A stretch of 64,000 bases of DNA from Marinoscillum pacificum (GTDB lineage: Bacteria; Bacteroidota; Bacteroidia; Cytophagales; Cyclobacteriaceae). Below, piece by piece: positions 54,306 through 63,704 of the stretch; positions within the stretch are counted from its first letter, which is position 1, and every line of letters begins with the position of its first letter. The stretch is taken from NCBI RefSeq assembly GCF_024714495.1, contig NZ_JAMZMJ010000003.1:393697-457696 (forward strand). Reading direction: 5' to 3'. The translations under genes and the position numbers were made by a program. The notes under the pieces are model-generated. The model was not told the DNA's origin and did not search any database. It saw only the letters and a program-made list of their open reading frames with translations.

Positions 54306-54426
54306 TACAGACCAGTTTTAAACTTTAAAACAAATTGGCCTTCAAAGAAAATGTAGAATCTTGAACTTTTGAGAATATTTTGAAGAAAGCTTCAAACCTT
54401 TAGCTTATACAGTTAATTTACCGTCT

Positions 54427-55503
54427 ATGAACTTAGAATCAACAGTAAGAACGCTACATTTCAAATTTGATGCAGGTACGTCCAGAGGAGTGCTGAAGGA
54501 ACATCCGATTTGTTTGATTAAAGTTTCATTGCTGGACAATCCCAATGAGTTTGGTCTTGGTGAAGCGGCACCATTAGAAAAACTCAGTGTAGAGACGATT
54601 GATGAAGTGGTGGATTTTATTCCTGAGTTGAGAAAAAGGCTAATGGAGGAAGAACTTCCCTTGAGAGAGGAGGAGGTTTATTCTGTAGCAAGTTCATTAG
54701 TGCCGAGTTCGCTCCCAAGTTTAAGGTTTGCACTGGAAACCGCAATGTTAGATCTGTTAAATGGAGGTGTGAGTAGAATTTATGAAAACAAGTTCTATTC
54801 TGCCGAAAAAGATATTCCAATCAATGGATTGATCTGGATGGGAGAGCCTGATTATATGAAGGAACAAATTGATAGGAAACTTCATGCAGGATATAAGTGT
54901 ATCAAGCTCAAAGTGGGGGCAATTGATTTTGGTCAAGAGTTGGCCGTATTAGAATACCTGCGTAATAAATCTTCATCTGTAGTCATTCGAGTAGATGCAA
55001 ATGGAGGGTTCCCAACGAATGAAGTCTTTTCCAGGCTCTCTGAGCTGGAAAAATTGAAAATTCACTCCATTGAGCAACCAATCATGGCAGGGCAATTTGA
55101 GGCCATGCAATTGATTTGTAAAAAAACTGGTGTGCCGGTAGCTCTTGATGAAGAACTTATCGGTTATCACGAGCAGAGCAGGAGAATGGAACTACTTAAG
55201 TTGATTCGACCTCAATACATTATTCTTAAGCCAACATTGCTAGGCGGGTTGAGAGCTACCATGGATTGGATTAAAATAGCTCAAACTTTGGGAATCGGAT
55301 GGTGGCTTACCTCTGCTCTGGAAAGTAATGTGGGATTAAATGCTATCGCACAATTCGCAGGTGAGTTTCCGGATGCGGGTTATCAAGGACTTGGTACCGG
55401 GCAGCTTTATGAAAACAATGTGTTATCACCTTTAGAAATTAATGGTGAGTTTTTGGGATACAATATTTCAGGTAACTGGGAAAAAATTCAGTTTGATTCA
55501 TAA
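54427..55503 (+). CDS. menC: o-Succinylbenzoate synthase (enolase superfamily, MenC-like)
   Basis: The 358-aa enolase-superfamily protein has the substrate-side region PINGLIWMG and catalytic lysines in CIKLKVG (K-x-K). The metal ligands are D in RVDANGGF, E in SIEQP and D/E in ALDEE. The second Lys is in ILKPTLLGG, and TSALESNVGLNAIAQ follows. The IxKPxLLGG/ALESNVGL combination matches OSBS of menaquinone synthesis, though dipeptide epimerase cannot be fully excluded. No other men gene is in the window. It overlaps the convergent kinase gene by 16 nt. Confidence 0.83.
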   Translation: MNLESTVRTLHFKFDAGTSRGVLKEHPICLIKVSLLDNPNEFGLGEAAPLEKLSVETIDEVVDFIPELRKRLMEEELPLREEEVYSVASSLVPSSLPSLRFALETAMLDLLNGGVSRIYENKFYSAEKDIPINGLIWMGEPDYMKEQIDRKLHAGYKCIKLKVGAIDFGQELAVLEYLRNKSSSVVIRVDANGGFPTNEVFSRLSELEKLKIHSIEQPIMAGQFEAMQLICKKTGVPVALDEELIGYHEQSRRMELLKLIRPQYIILKPTLLGGLRATMDWIKIAQTLGIGWWLTSALESNVGLNAIAQFAGEFPDAGYQGLGTGQLYENNVLSPLEINGEFLGYNISGNWEKIQFDS

Positions 55504-58331
55504 GGCATTTCAACTATTATACTAGTGCCCTTACCCGGAATACTATGGAGTTCAAATGTGGCTGATATGGCGTTGGCTCTACTTTTCATGGAAGAGAAGC
55601 CAAGTCCCGTGAACAGCATATCGGTTTTTTTCGTGTCGAATCCGATGCCATTGTCATCAATACTCAAAATGATGGTGTTATTATGCTTCATTAATTGTAT
55701 CTCTACTTCAGTTGAACGAGCGTATTTCAAGATGTTATTGGTGGCTTCCTGGCAAATTCTGTAAAGTGAAGTGGCTTCTGCAGGGGATATGTTGTCATCA
55801 TCAAGATTGTGAAAAAGTCTAAATGAGGTAGTAGAAGAACGATTTAGGTTTTCGATCATGTACTCTAGAGTCTCAATTAACCCGAAATCCTGTATAGATT
55901 TGGGCATGATACTGTGTGCAATGAGCCTAGTCTCTGCTACACCATTCTGAAGTGTTTCCAGAGCATTGGTAAATAGATTATTTAATTCGTCGTTTATTAA
56001 AGGACCTACTCTAGTTTGCAATTCTTGAAAAGTAAATAAAGATGAAACTAAAGTTTGTTGGAGACCATCATGAATGTCTCGGGATATTCGAGATCGTTCG
56101 GCATCTTCAGCTTTTAGTGTCGCAGATATTATTCGATCTTCCACACGGACTTTATCAGTAATATCCGTCATGAATCCCTCAATGTAAATTTTGCCATCAA
56201 TTTCAACGAATCCACCTCTTTCCCAGACCCAAAGGATTAATCCTGATCTGTGGTTGAGCCTATAACTGATTTCGTAACCTCTATTTTCTTCTGCAGCTTT
56301 GTATATTTCAGTGGTAGCCAGGTCCAAATCATGATCATTGATAAGGTCAACATATTTTATACCGTCTTCACGGTAAAACTCTTCAGCAGAGTAGCCTGTA
56401 AGGTTTTCAATTTGATCACTTACAAAATCAGGGCACGCCGTAAAGTCTAATGGAAATCTAAAAACGACTCCAGGGACACTTTCTATAATTTTTTGAAGAG
56501 ACTGATTTGCTTCATGAAGTCGAAATTCTTGTTGTTTTGATTCAGAGATGTCAACTACTGTTCCAATGACTTCTACAGGGTTATTGTTTGGGTCACGCTT
56601 GGATACAATTGTATAAGTTTCAATAAATAATGTTTTTCCACTTTTGTGAAGAAGCTTGTTATAGGTTACTGCTATGTCACTCATTCCGGATTCCATTGCT
56701 TCTTTTGGAATTTTCTCGGATCGTTGTTGTTCATCTGGATGAATGATGACTTTTATAATTTCTTGATAAGTGAGAGGTAGCTCATTTCTTTCGTACCCAA
56801 CCAGAGCAAGGAGCTTATCATCCATTATAAATTCATCGGTAATTAAGTCGTGTTCATAAACACCGAGATTTGCACTTTCAAGTGCCAGGTTCAGCCGAAT
56901 CTTGTTTTCCTTTTCTTTTGTAATATCAAAAGCCATCCCTGTATAGATGGTTTGACCTTTAATACTTTTCACATCGATACTATATTCTTTTAACCAAACC
57001 CAATGACCGTCCTTGTGTTGAATCCTATATTCGATCACTCTGGTATCTCCGGGTTTAATACCCATTGCATGGTCAATAAGTCGCTGTTTATCATCAGGAT
57101 GAAATTTTGAAGGCCAAAAGTTTTTAGTCCGTACTAATTGTTCCACGGTATAACCTAAAATTTCTTTTGCTTTACCAGAATAAAATAGACCAATGTCCGC
57201 AGTTATGTTATACTGAAAAATGATAGCAGGTGCTACACCTATTAACTCACGGTACCTATTTTCACTTTCAATTAATTGCAATTCTGCGAGTTTTCGGGAA
57301 TTGATGTTTTGGATAATGCCTATGAGTTTTAGTCCCTCCTTCGGGTTTTCTTCAACTCCGGTACCATATAATTTAACCCATATATAGTGACTCTTGTCAA
57401 AAGTCATTTTCACATCAATCTTGAAAAAATTAGATGATTGAATGCTATCAAAAGAGTGGATAACTCGTTCTTTAAAATCTGGATGAACAAGCTCAATAAA
57501 GGAATTCCAATGAACCGGGAGTGATTCAGACCTAATTTTGAGCAAGTCAGGAGTTTTAGATATCCACCAGAATGTTTTGGTTGTGAAATTGTATTCCCAT
57601 TCTGCCATCAGGGCCATGTCGAAAGCTTTTTGAAGCTTTTGGCTATGTATTTCTAGTTTTTGATTTTGTGTGATGAAATCACTAATGTCTCGCGTATAGC
57701 AAGCTGCACCAATGACGGTTTTCTTTTTCTTAATCGGTGTAACAATTAGGGAATAGTATTTACCATTGGTTGGGTCAGGACGTTCAAAATTGTATTTTTT
57801 CTCAATTCCTTTAAAGGCATGTTGGTATGCATTTTTCCAGAATTTTAAATAACCTGGATCGTATTCCGGATATAGTACATTGTCTCCTTTTTTGATCGTT
57901 TTTTTCCTAAAAGTCTCAACATCATCCTTGAAAGCCTTATTGTAATTTACGAGTTGATATTCTTTGTTAATGATCCACATTGGTTCGGGAAAAAAGTCAC
58001 TTATGTCAGAAAACCATTTAGTGGGATCCGGGGATTGATAAAGTGGGGTGAAGTGAATAGATCGAAATGGACTTTTTGATAAAACTTCTGCTTTTATTCG
58101 ATAAGGGAAGCCGTTAATAATGTGTTCTGAGTTTGTATTAAGTAGGATTTCACCAATAAAGAAGTCTGTGATTGGTTTACCTTCTAAACTTTCGGTTTCA
58201 AATAGATCACGCGCACTTTGGTTTGCAAGTGTAATAAGACCATGCTCATCTAAAAGCATTATGCTTTCAGATGAGTGGTCAAAAATTTCTCTATAAATCG
58301 CTAAATGATCTATCCCAGTGTTATTACTCAT
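55488..58331 (-). CDS. Multi-PAS sensor histidine kinase (HisKA_3 type)
   Basis: The 947-aa cytoplasmic protein has no clear membrane segment. About five or six PAS/PAC modules are visible; for example SENRYRELIGVAPAIIFQ and the PAC-like EYRIQHKDGHWVWLKEYS. The HisKA_3 motif SRISRDIHDGLQQT has its phospho-His at about residue 754. The HATPase has N-box EATNNILKYARS and G-box DDNGIGFD. It probably senses redox or small ligands by its PAS domains. The response regulator lies 87 nt upstream on the same strand. Confidence 0.9.
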   Translation of the reverse strand: MSNNTGIDHLAIYREIFDHSSESIMLLDEHGLITLANQSARDLFETESLEGKPITDFFIGEILLNTNSEHIINGFPYRIKAEVLSKSPFRSIHFTPLYQSPDPTKWFSDISDFFPEPMWIINKEYQLVNYNKAFKDDVETFRKKTIKKGDNVLYPEYDPGYLKFWKNAYQHAFKGIEKKYNFERPDPTNGKYYSLIVTPIKKKKTVIGAACYTRDISDFITQNQKLEIHSQKLQKAFDMALMAEWEYNFTTKTFWWISKTPDLLKIRSESLPVHWNSFIELVHPDFKERVIHSFDSIQSSNFFKIDVKMTFDKSHYIWVKLYGTGVEENPKEGLKLIGIIQNINSRKLAELQLIESENRYRELIGVAPAIIFQYNITADIGLFYSGKAKEILGYTVEQLVRTKNFWPSKFHPDDKQRLIDHAMGIKPGDTRVIEYRIQHKDGHWVWLKEYSIDVKSIKGQTIYTGMAFDITKEKENKIRLNLALESANLGVYEHDLITDEFIMDDKLLALVGYERNELPLTYQEIIKVIIHPDEQQRSEKIPKEAMESGMSDIAVTYNKLLHKSGKTLFIETYTIVSKRDPNNNPVEVIGTVVDISESKQQEFRLHEANQSLQKIIESVPGVVFRFPLDFTACPDFVSDQIENLTGYSAEEFYREDGIKYVDLINDHDLDLATTEIYKAAEENRGYEISYRLNHRSGLILWVWERGGFVEIDGKIYIEGFMTDITDKVRVEDRIISATLKAEDAERSRISRDIHDGLQQTLVSSLFTFQELQTRVGPLINDELNNLFTNALETLQNGVAETRLIAHSIMPKSIQDFGLIETLEYMIENLNRSSTTSFRLFHNLDDDNISPAEATSLYRICQEATNNILKYARSTEVEIQLMKHNNTIILSIDDNGIGFDTKKTDMLFTGLGFSSMKSRANAISATFELHSIPGKGTSIIVEMPYESN

Positions 58332-58418
58332 GGGTAATATCTAGTGTAAGTTGTTGAAAAATAGGCATATACCTAAATCATGACAACTAAAATAGACATA
58401 ATAATAGGGGAAAAGGAT

Positions 58419-59066
58419 CTATCCAATATTGTGCTCTATTGCATAAACCACTAAGCCGGCAATGTTTTTACATCCGGTTTTTTCCAATAAGTTTCTTTTG
58501 TGAGCATCAACTGTCCTAACACTGATAAAGAGTGCATCCGCTATTTCTTGATTGGAATACTCTTTTACAATCAATTCAAGGACTTCTTTTTCGCGTCTTG
58601 TTAGTGGTGTTTCCAATGTGAGACGTTTGGAGGGCTTTTTCTTACCAGCCATATTATCCATGATGATTTTGGTTACTTCACTTGAGAAGTAGTTCTCATC
58701 ACTTAGTATGGTGTCTATAGCTTTAAAAATCTCACTTTTATCAGCATTTTTTAGGATATATCCATTCACTCCTGCCGACAGCATGTGCTTGATGTGTTGG
58801 TTTTCGCTAATCATCGTTAGCGCCATGACTTTTTGTTCGGGCTTAAATACTTTGAGTTCTTGAGTAAATCGTATTCCATCCATTTCTGGCATACTGATGT
58901 CTGTGATTACAATATCATAATCGTTTTCTTCCAGTAATTTGAGAGCTTCTCTGGCGGAGGCAGCTTCGGCGGCTACGGCATATTTATCATTCCCTTCAAA
59001 ATACAACTTCAACCCATCTCGGATAATCTTATGATCATCTACGAGAAGAATAGTGTTTTTTTCCAT
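58419..59066 (-). CDS. NarL/FixJ family response regulator
   Basis: From the ATG at 59066 (215 aa) it opens ILLVDDHKIIRDGL. The receiver phosphoacceptor is D56 in IVITDISMPEMDG, and the conserved Thr/Lys lie in MALTMIS and YILKNADKSEIF. The C-terminal LuxR-type HTH reads LTRREKEVLELIVKEYSNQEIADAL. It is the likely partner of the multi-PAS kinase downstream. A longer start at 59108 adds 14 untypical residues. Confidence 0.93.
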   Translation of the reverse strand: MEKNTILLVDDHKIIRDGLKLYFEGNDKYAVAAEAASAREALKLLEENDYDIVITDISMPEMDGIRFTQELKVFKPEQKVMALTMISENQHIKHMLSAGVNGYILKNADKSEIFKAIDTILSDENYFSSEVTKIIMDNMAGKKKPSKRLTLETPLTRREKEVLELIVKEYSNQEIADALFISVRTVDAHKRNLLEKTGCKNIAGLVVYAIEHNIG

Positions 59067-59274
59067 TTCGATGGTAGTAGTTTGTGTTCGCAATGTTTTA
59101 CCAATCAAATAATCAATTCCCCTTTTACCTTAATAATCATAAATTACACAATAAATGGCAATTTTCCGACTAAAATATTGTCTACTTTTCAGTTTGGAAA
59201 GTTAGAGAGAAAGGTAGGCGTGAAATAAAATCATGTTATACCTGTATTTGGAAGAAACGGATTGACTCATCAAA

Positions 59275-61773
59275 ATGAAACAAAAGCACCTTTTTATATT
59301 CTTATTTCTTCTTGTATATGCTGGAAATTTGAGAAGTCAGGTAATACCAAGATTCTCTTCATCCAGTATTGAACAAAGACTGGATAAGTTAAATACTCTT
59401 GGAACAGCACTTTATATAGCGGCACATCCAGATGATGAAAACACTCAGTTAATAGCTTATTTAGCAAATGGTATGCATTTGCGAACCGGATATTTGGCTG
59501 CTACAAGAGGTGATGGAGGTCAAAACCTTATAGGAACTGAAATACGTGAAAAACTTGGAGTAATTAGAACTCAAGAATTATTAGCTGCAAGAAGAACGGA
59601 TAATGGGGAGCAATTTTTCTCCAGAGCAAATGATTTTGGTTATTCCAAGCATCCAGATGAAACATTTGCCATTTGGGATAAGGAAAAAGTCCTTGCTGAT
59701 TTTGTGTGGGTTATTAGGAAATTTAAACCTGATGTGTTGATTACAAGATTTTCGCTCCAGCCAGGGATCACCCATGGTCATCATACTGCCTCCGCCATTC
59801 TGGCAATGGAAGCATTTAAGGCGAGTGGAGATCCTAAAAGATTTCCAGAACAATTGAAGTATGTGGATACCTGGCAGCCAAAGCGCATCTTCTGGAACAC
59901 TAGTTCTTGGTTTTTTAGAAACTCAGGGCAAACATTTGATCCAAAAAATTATCTAAAATTAGATGTAGGGCAGTACAATACATCACTAGGCTATTCGTAC
60001 ACTGAGATTTCAGCTCTTAGTAGAAGCATGCATAAGAGCCAGGGATTTGGTAATTCAGGTTCTAGAGGATCAGAATATGAATATTTCAAGCAGTGGGGCG
60101 GAGACGAGGTTTCTCAAGGCTTATTTGAAGGATTGAACTTGTCCTGGGATCGAGTTGAAGGAGCTGAAATTGTTCAACAATTGTTGGCAGAGGCTAGAGA
60201 TGGATTCGATTCTAAGAATCCACTGCAAATAATGAATAAGTTATTAGCTGCAAGATCTGCATTGCTTACACTTCCAGATCAATATTGGAAAGAAGTGAAA
60301 TTGGCAGAGCTAGAAGAGTTGCTATTAATTCTTTCTGGCACATACTTAGCACTAAATGCTGAAAGCCCGGCGTATTCACCTGGAGATTCTGTTCAGATAA
60401 ACCTGGAAGCTGTTAATAGATCTTCAATGAATTGGGAGCTAGAGGCGGTTAGGTTTTCTTCAAGTAACGAGCGGATTCTTGTTGGAATGAAGATGGAAGA
60501 CAATCAGAAAATCAATTTGAGTTATCAAGTAGCTCTTCCGATAAATACTTCATTTACAAATCCTTATTGGTTGGAGGAAACTGCGTCAATTGGTATGTAT
60601 GCTGTAAGCAACCAACTGTTGCGCGGATTACCTCAAAACCTGCCTGCCATCACTGGTTATGTGACGTTGAAATCTGGAGATCAAATAATTGAGATTCCTG
60701 TTCCGGTTAATTTTAGAAGAACGGATCCGGTCAAGGGAGAGGTAGTTACTCCATTGATTATCCAGCCAAAGGCTATGTTGAATTTAAAATCTCAGTCGTT
60801 GATTTTTTCTGCTTCTGATGCCAGGCCTGTAGAAGTAACTGTTATCTCAGGAACCGATAATTTTTCTGGGAAACTAGAGTTGGATGTTCCTAAAGGATGG
60901 AGCTTTAGTCCAAAATCATTTGATGTAGCTCTTTCATTTAAGAATGAAGAAAGAGTATTTGAGTTTATGTTAACTCCACCAAAAGGAGAGTCAATTGGTA
61001 CTATTAAGCCATTTTTAGTTGCTGGTCAGGAGACGTTTAATCGAGAAAAAGTAGTGATAGATTATGATCACATTCCTCTTCAGAATTTGTTTCAAGTTTC
61101 AGAGAGCAAAGTGGTAAAGCTGGACGTTAAAAAAACAAACGCTAAAATAGGCTATGTGATGGGTGCAGGAGATGAAGTTCCTGATGCACTTAGAGAGATT
61201 GGTTATCAGGTTACATTATTGGATAAGGACGACATCTTTGCTGATCGTTTGGCTGGTTTTGATGCTATTTTGATAGGAGTACGTGCTTTCAATACTTTGG
61301 ACTGGTTGTCTTTTAAGAATACCGAATTATTTCAATTTGTAGAAAACGGAGGTAACCTAATTGTTCAATACAATACTAGTCATCGCTTAGTAACAAAGGA
61401 TGTAGCTCCTTATGAGTTGAAACTTTCTAGAGACCGTGTAACAGTAGAGGATTCTGAAGTAAAATTCTTGAAACCAAATCACGCGGTATTGAATAGCCCT
61501 AATAAAATCACAATGAATGACATGGATGGCTGGGTGCAAGAGCGCGGACTTTATTTTCCAAATGAATGGTCTGATGAGTTTACGCCGATTCTTGGTATGA
61601 ATGATCCAGGAGAGCCCCAGTCTGACGGCAGTTTGCTAATTGCTAAATATGGAAAGGGTTATTATTGCTATTCTGGATTGTCATTCTTCAGAGAGTTGCC
61701 TGCTGGAGTACCAGGAGCATATAAGCTATTGGTTAATATGATTTCATTAGGAGGTAAACAAACGAACCCATAA
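59275..61773 (+). CDS. Secreted PIG-L family deacetylase-like protein
   Basis: This 832-aa protein has a signal peptide (residues 1-21). The LmbE/PIG-L domain (residues ~30-270) has the zinc motif AAHPDDENTQ (~50) and the third ligand region PGITHGHHTASAILA. Beta-sandwich regions follow, and a C-terminal GATase-like domain (residues ~620-830, VLIGVRAFNTLDWL). Enzymes of this fold remove acetyl groups from GlcNAc-type substrates. It is likely periplasmic. The 43-aa peptide gene and the symporter follow on the same strand. Confidence 0.88.
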   Translation: MKQKHLFIFLFLLVYAGNLRSQVIPRFSSSSIEQRLDKLNTLGTALYIAAHPDDENTQLIAYLANGMHLRTGYLAATRGDGGQNLIGTEIREKLGVIRTQELLAARRTDNGEQFFSRANDFGYSKHPDETFAIWDKEKVLADFVWVIRKFKPDVLITRFSLQPGITHGHHTASAILAMEAFKASGDPKRFPEQLKYVDTWQPKRIFWNTSSWFFRNSGQTFDPKNYLKLDVGQYNTSLGYSYTEISALSRSMHKSQGFGNSGSRGSEYEYFKQWGGDEVSQGLFEGLNLSWDRVEGAEIVQQLLAEARDGFDSKNPLQIMNKLLAARSALLTLPDQYWKEVKLAELEELLLILSGTYLALNAESPAYSPGDSVQINLEAVNRSSMNWELEAVRFSSSNERILVGMKMEDNQKINLSYQVALPINTSFTNPYWLEETASIGMYAVSNQLLRGLPQNLPAITGYVTLKSGDQIIEIPVPVNFRRTDPVKGEVVTPLIIQPKAMLNLKSQSLIFSASDARPVEVTVISGTDNFSGKLELDVPKGWSFSPKSFDVALSFKNEERVFEFMLTPPKGESIGTIKPFLVAGQETFNREKVVIDYDHIPLQNLFQVSESKVVKLDVKKTNAKIGYVMGAGDEVPDALREIGYQVTLLDKDDIFADRLAGFDAILIGVRAFNTLDWLSFKNTELFQFVENGGNLIVQYNTSHRLVTKDVAPYELKLSRDRVTVEDSEVKFLKPNHAVLNSPNKITMNDMDGWVQERGLYFPNEWSDEFTPILGMNDPGEPQSDGSLLIAKYGKGYYCYSGLSFFRELPAGVPGAYKLLVNMISLGGKQTNP

Positions 61774-61782
61774 ATCAGACTT

Positions 61783-61914
61783 ATGTCAAAATCTGAAAGA
61801 GAATTGGATACCCCACCATATTTCTCAAGTTGGAAGACTATCTATTGGTTGGTAACAGCATTTCTAGTACTTGTTGTAGTTGTATTGTCCATTTTTAGTG
61901 CAGTTTATCAATGA
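61783..61914 (+). CDS. 43-residue single-span membrane peptide
   Basis: The ORF reads MSKSERELDTPPYFSSWKT and then one hydrophobic helix (IYWLVTAFLVLVVVVLSIFSA). It starts 9 nt after the PIG-L stop and ends in an ATGA overlap with the symporter start, so it is translated in the same operon. It resembles small accessory subunits of solute symporters in position and form, but no family was recognised. Confidence 0.7.
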   Translation: MSKSERELDTPPYFSSWKTIYWLVTAFLVLVVVVLSIFSAVYQ

Positions 61915-63590
61915 ATACACTAGATCTAATTGTGCTGTTCGGTACACTGTTGTCAATTGTTGCTTATGGAGTGTACAAAACCAGAGGGCAAAATAACATT
62001 GAAGGGTATCTATTAGGTAATAATTCGCTTGGCTGGGGTACCATCGGACTGTCTGTGATGGCTACACAAGCAAGTGCAATTACTTTCATTTCTACTCCTG
62101 GTCAGGGTTATGAAAGTGGGATGGGGTTTGTTCAGAACTATTTTGGTTTACCAATCGCATTGATCATTGTTTCTGCTGTTTTTATCCCGATTTTTTACAA
62201 GCTAAAGGTTTACACGGCATATGAGTTTCTGGAGTCGAGATTTGATTTAAAGACCAGAATGCTCGGTGCATTATTGTTTTTGATTCAAAGAGGACTGGCT
62301 GCAGGTATTACGATTTATGCTCCGGCGATCATACTCTCTAGTATATTGGATTGGGACCTTACCATGACCATTTTCATCACAGGAGGTCTTGTGATTGTCT
62401 ATACTGTGTCAGGAGGGACCAAGGCCGTGAGTATTACCCAAAAGCAGCAGATGGCTGTTATCATGGCAGGAATGTTTATCACCTTTGGGGTGATCGTGGC
62501 TTATATTACTGATTATGTATCGTTTTCTTCTGCTTTAGACGTTGCGGGAAAGCTGGATAAACTGAATACGGTTGATTTTGATTTTAATGTTGAGAAACGA
62601 TATACGATTTGGTCAGGACTTACTGGAGGTTTGTTTTTAGCCTTGTCTTACTTCGGAACTGATCAGTCACAAGTTCAACGCTACTTAGGAGGAAAGAATA
62701 TCACAGAGAGTAGAATGGGGTTGATGTTTAATGCCATTCTGAAGATACCAATGCAGTTCTTCATTCTGCTAACAGGGGTGATGGTTTATGTTTTCTTTAT
62801 TTTCTACACACCGCCTGTTCATTTCAAAGATGTATCAGTCCAAAAGTTAAATGGCACGCCTTATGAGCAGCAGTATCAAGAGTTGTCAGCTAAATATGAA
62901 AATCAACTTTCTGAGCGTAAGAATCAAGTACTTCAATATGTACAAGAACCTAATGAATTGAATGAAGCCAAAATGTTGGCAGCGGATGAAGCTTCGAAGA
63001 CTGTGAGACAAGAAGTGAAGGACTTGTTAGTAAAAGCAGATCCTACAATTGAGACGAAAGACTCAGACTATGTTTTTCTAACTTTCATTCTCACTTACCT
63101 ACCACACGGTTTAATTGGTTTGTTAATAGCAGTAATTTTTTCAGCAGCTATGTCGTCTTCATCATCAGAGATTAATTCTTTGTCATCAACCACCACGGTT
63201 GATATTTACAGAAGACTAATTAGTAAAGGTGAGTCTAAGCATGATATGCTGATCTCTAAAGGATTGACTTTGCTTTGGGGGATATTGGCTATCTCTTTTG
63301 CAATATTGGCGAAGAACTCGGAGAACCTTATTGAGGCCGTGAATATTGTAGGTTCCATCTTTTACGGCACCATTCTTGGGATTTTCTTAGTGGCTTTCTT
63401 TTTGAAAAAGGTGCAGGGAAATGCCATATTTTGGGCTGCCATGATCGCACAGATAACTGTTATTGTATTTCATTTTCTGACCGTCTATGATGTGATCACT
63501 TTAGGCTACTTATGGTACAATGCTATTGGGTGCTTGTTGACCATATTGCTAAGTGGACTTATTCAGTTGGTCTTGCCGCGAAAGGCATAA
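61911..63590 (+). CDS. Sodium:solute symporter (SSF family)
   Basis: The 559-aa protein with ~13 membrane helices starts LIVLFGTLLSIVAYGVYKTRG. It contains the SSF segments TQASAITFISTPGQGYESGMGF, SGGTKAVSITQKQQM and SYFGTDQSQVQRYLGG. A long hydrophilic region (residues ~305-385) lies before the later helices, and SAAMSSSSSEINSLSSTTTVDIYRR is characteristic. The substrate is unknown; with the PIG-L neighbour a sugar or sialic-acid-like solute would fit (inference). Confidence 0.92.
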   Translation: MNTLDLIVLFGTLLSIVAYGVYKTRGQNNIEGYLLGNNSLGWGTIGLSVMATQASAITFISTPGQGYESGMGFVQNYFGLPIALIIVSAVFIPIFYKLKVYTAYEFLESRFDLKTRMLGALLFLIQRGLAAGITIYAPAIILSSILDWDLTMTIFITGGLVIVYTVSGGTKAVSITQKQQMAVIMAGMFITFGVIVAYITDYVSFSSALDVAGKLDKLNTVDFDFNVEKRYTIWSGLTGGLFLALSYFGTDQSQVQRYLGGKNITESRMGLMFNAILKIPMQFFILLTGVMVYVFFIFYTPPVHFKDVSVQKLNGTPYEQQYQELSAKYENQLSERKNQVLQYVQEPNELNEAKMLAADEASKTVRQEVKDLLVKADPTIETKDSDYVFLTFILTYLPHGLIGLLIAVIFSAAMSSSSSEINSLSSTTTVDIYRRLISKGESKHDMLISKGLTLLWGILAISFAILAKNSENLIEAVNIVGSIFYGTILGIFLVAFFLKKVQGNAIFWAAMIAQITVIVFHFLTVYDVITLGYLWYNAIGCLLTILLSGLIQLVLPRKA

Positions 63591-63597
63591 AAAAAGA

Positions 63598-63630
63598 GGC
63601 CGTCTCAAAAGTATTTGAGTCGGTCTTTTT
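63598..63630 (+). terminator. Hairpin with T-run after the symporter, possibly the IS end
   Basis: GGCCGTCTCAAA (63598-63609) pairs imperfectly with TTTGAGTCGGTC (63614-63625) around AGTA, followed by TTTTT. It can end the symporter transcript. It is also ~75-110 nt from the transposase stop and looks like a palindrome at an insertion-sequence end. Confidence 0.65.
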
Positions 63631-63704
63631 GTTTGTGGAGTTTTTTGGAGAAGATTCCTCAGGTTGTTTGGAGATTTTTAGAGAAGAGCAATTGCTTGCT
63701 AGTG

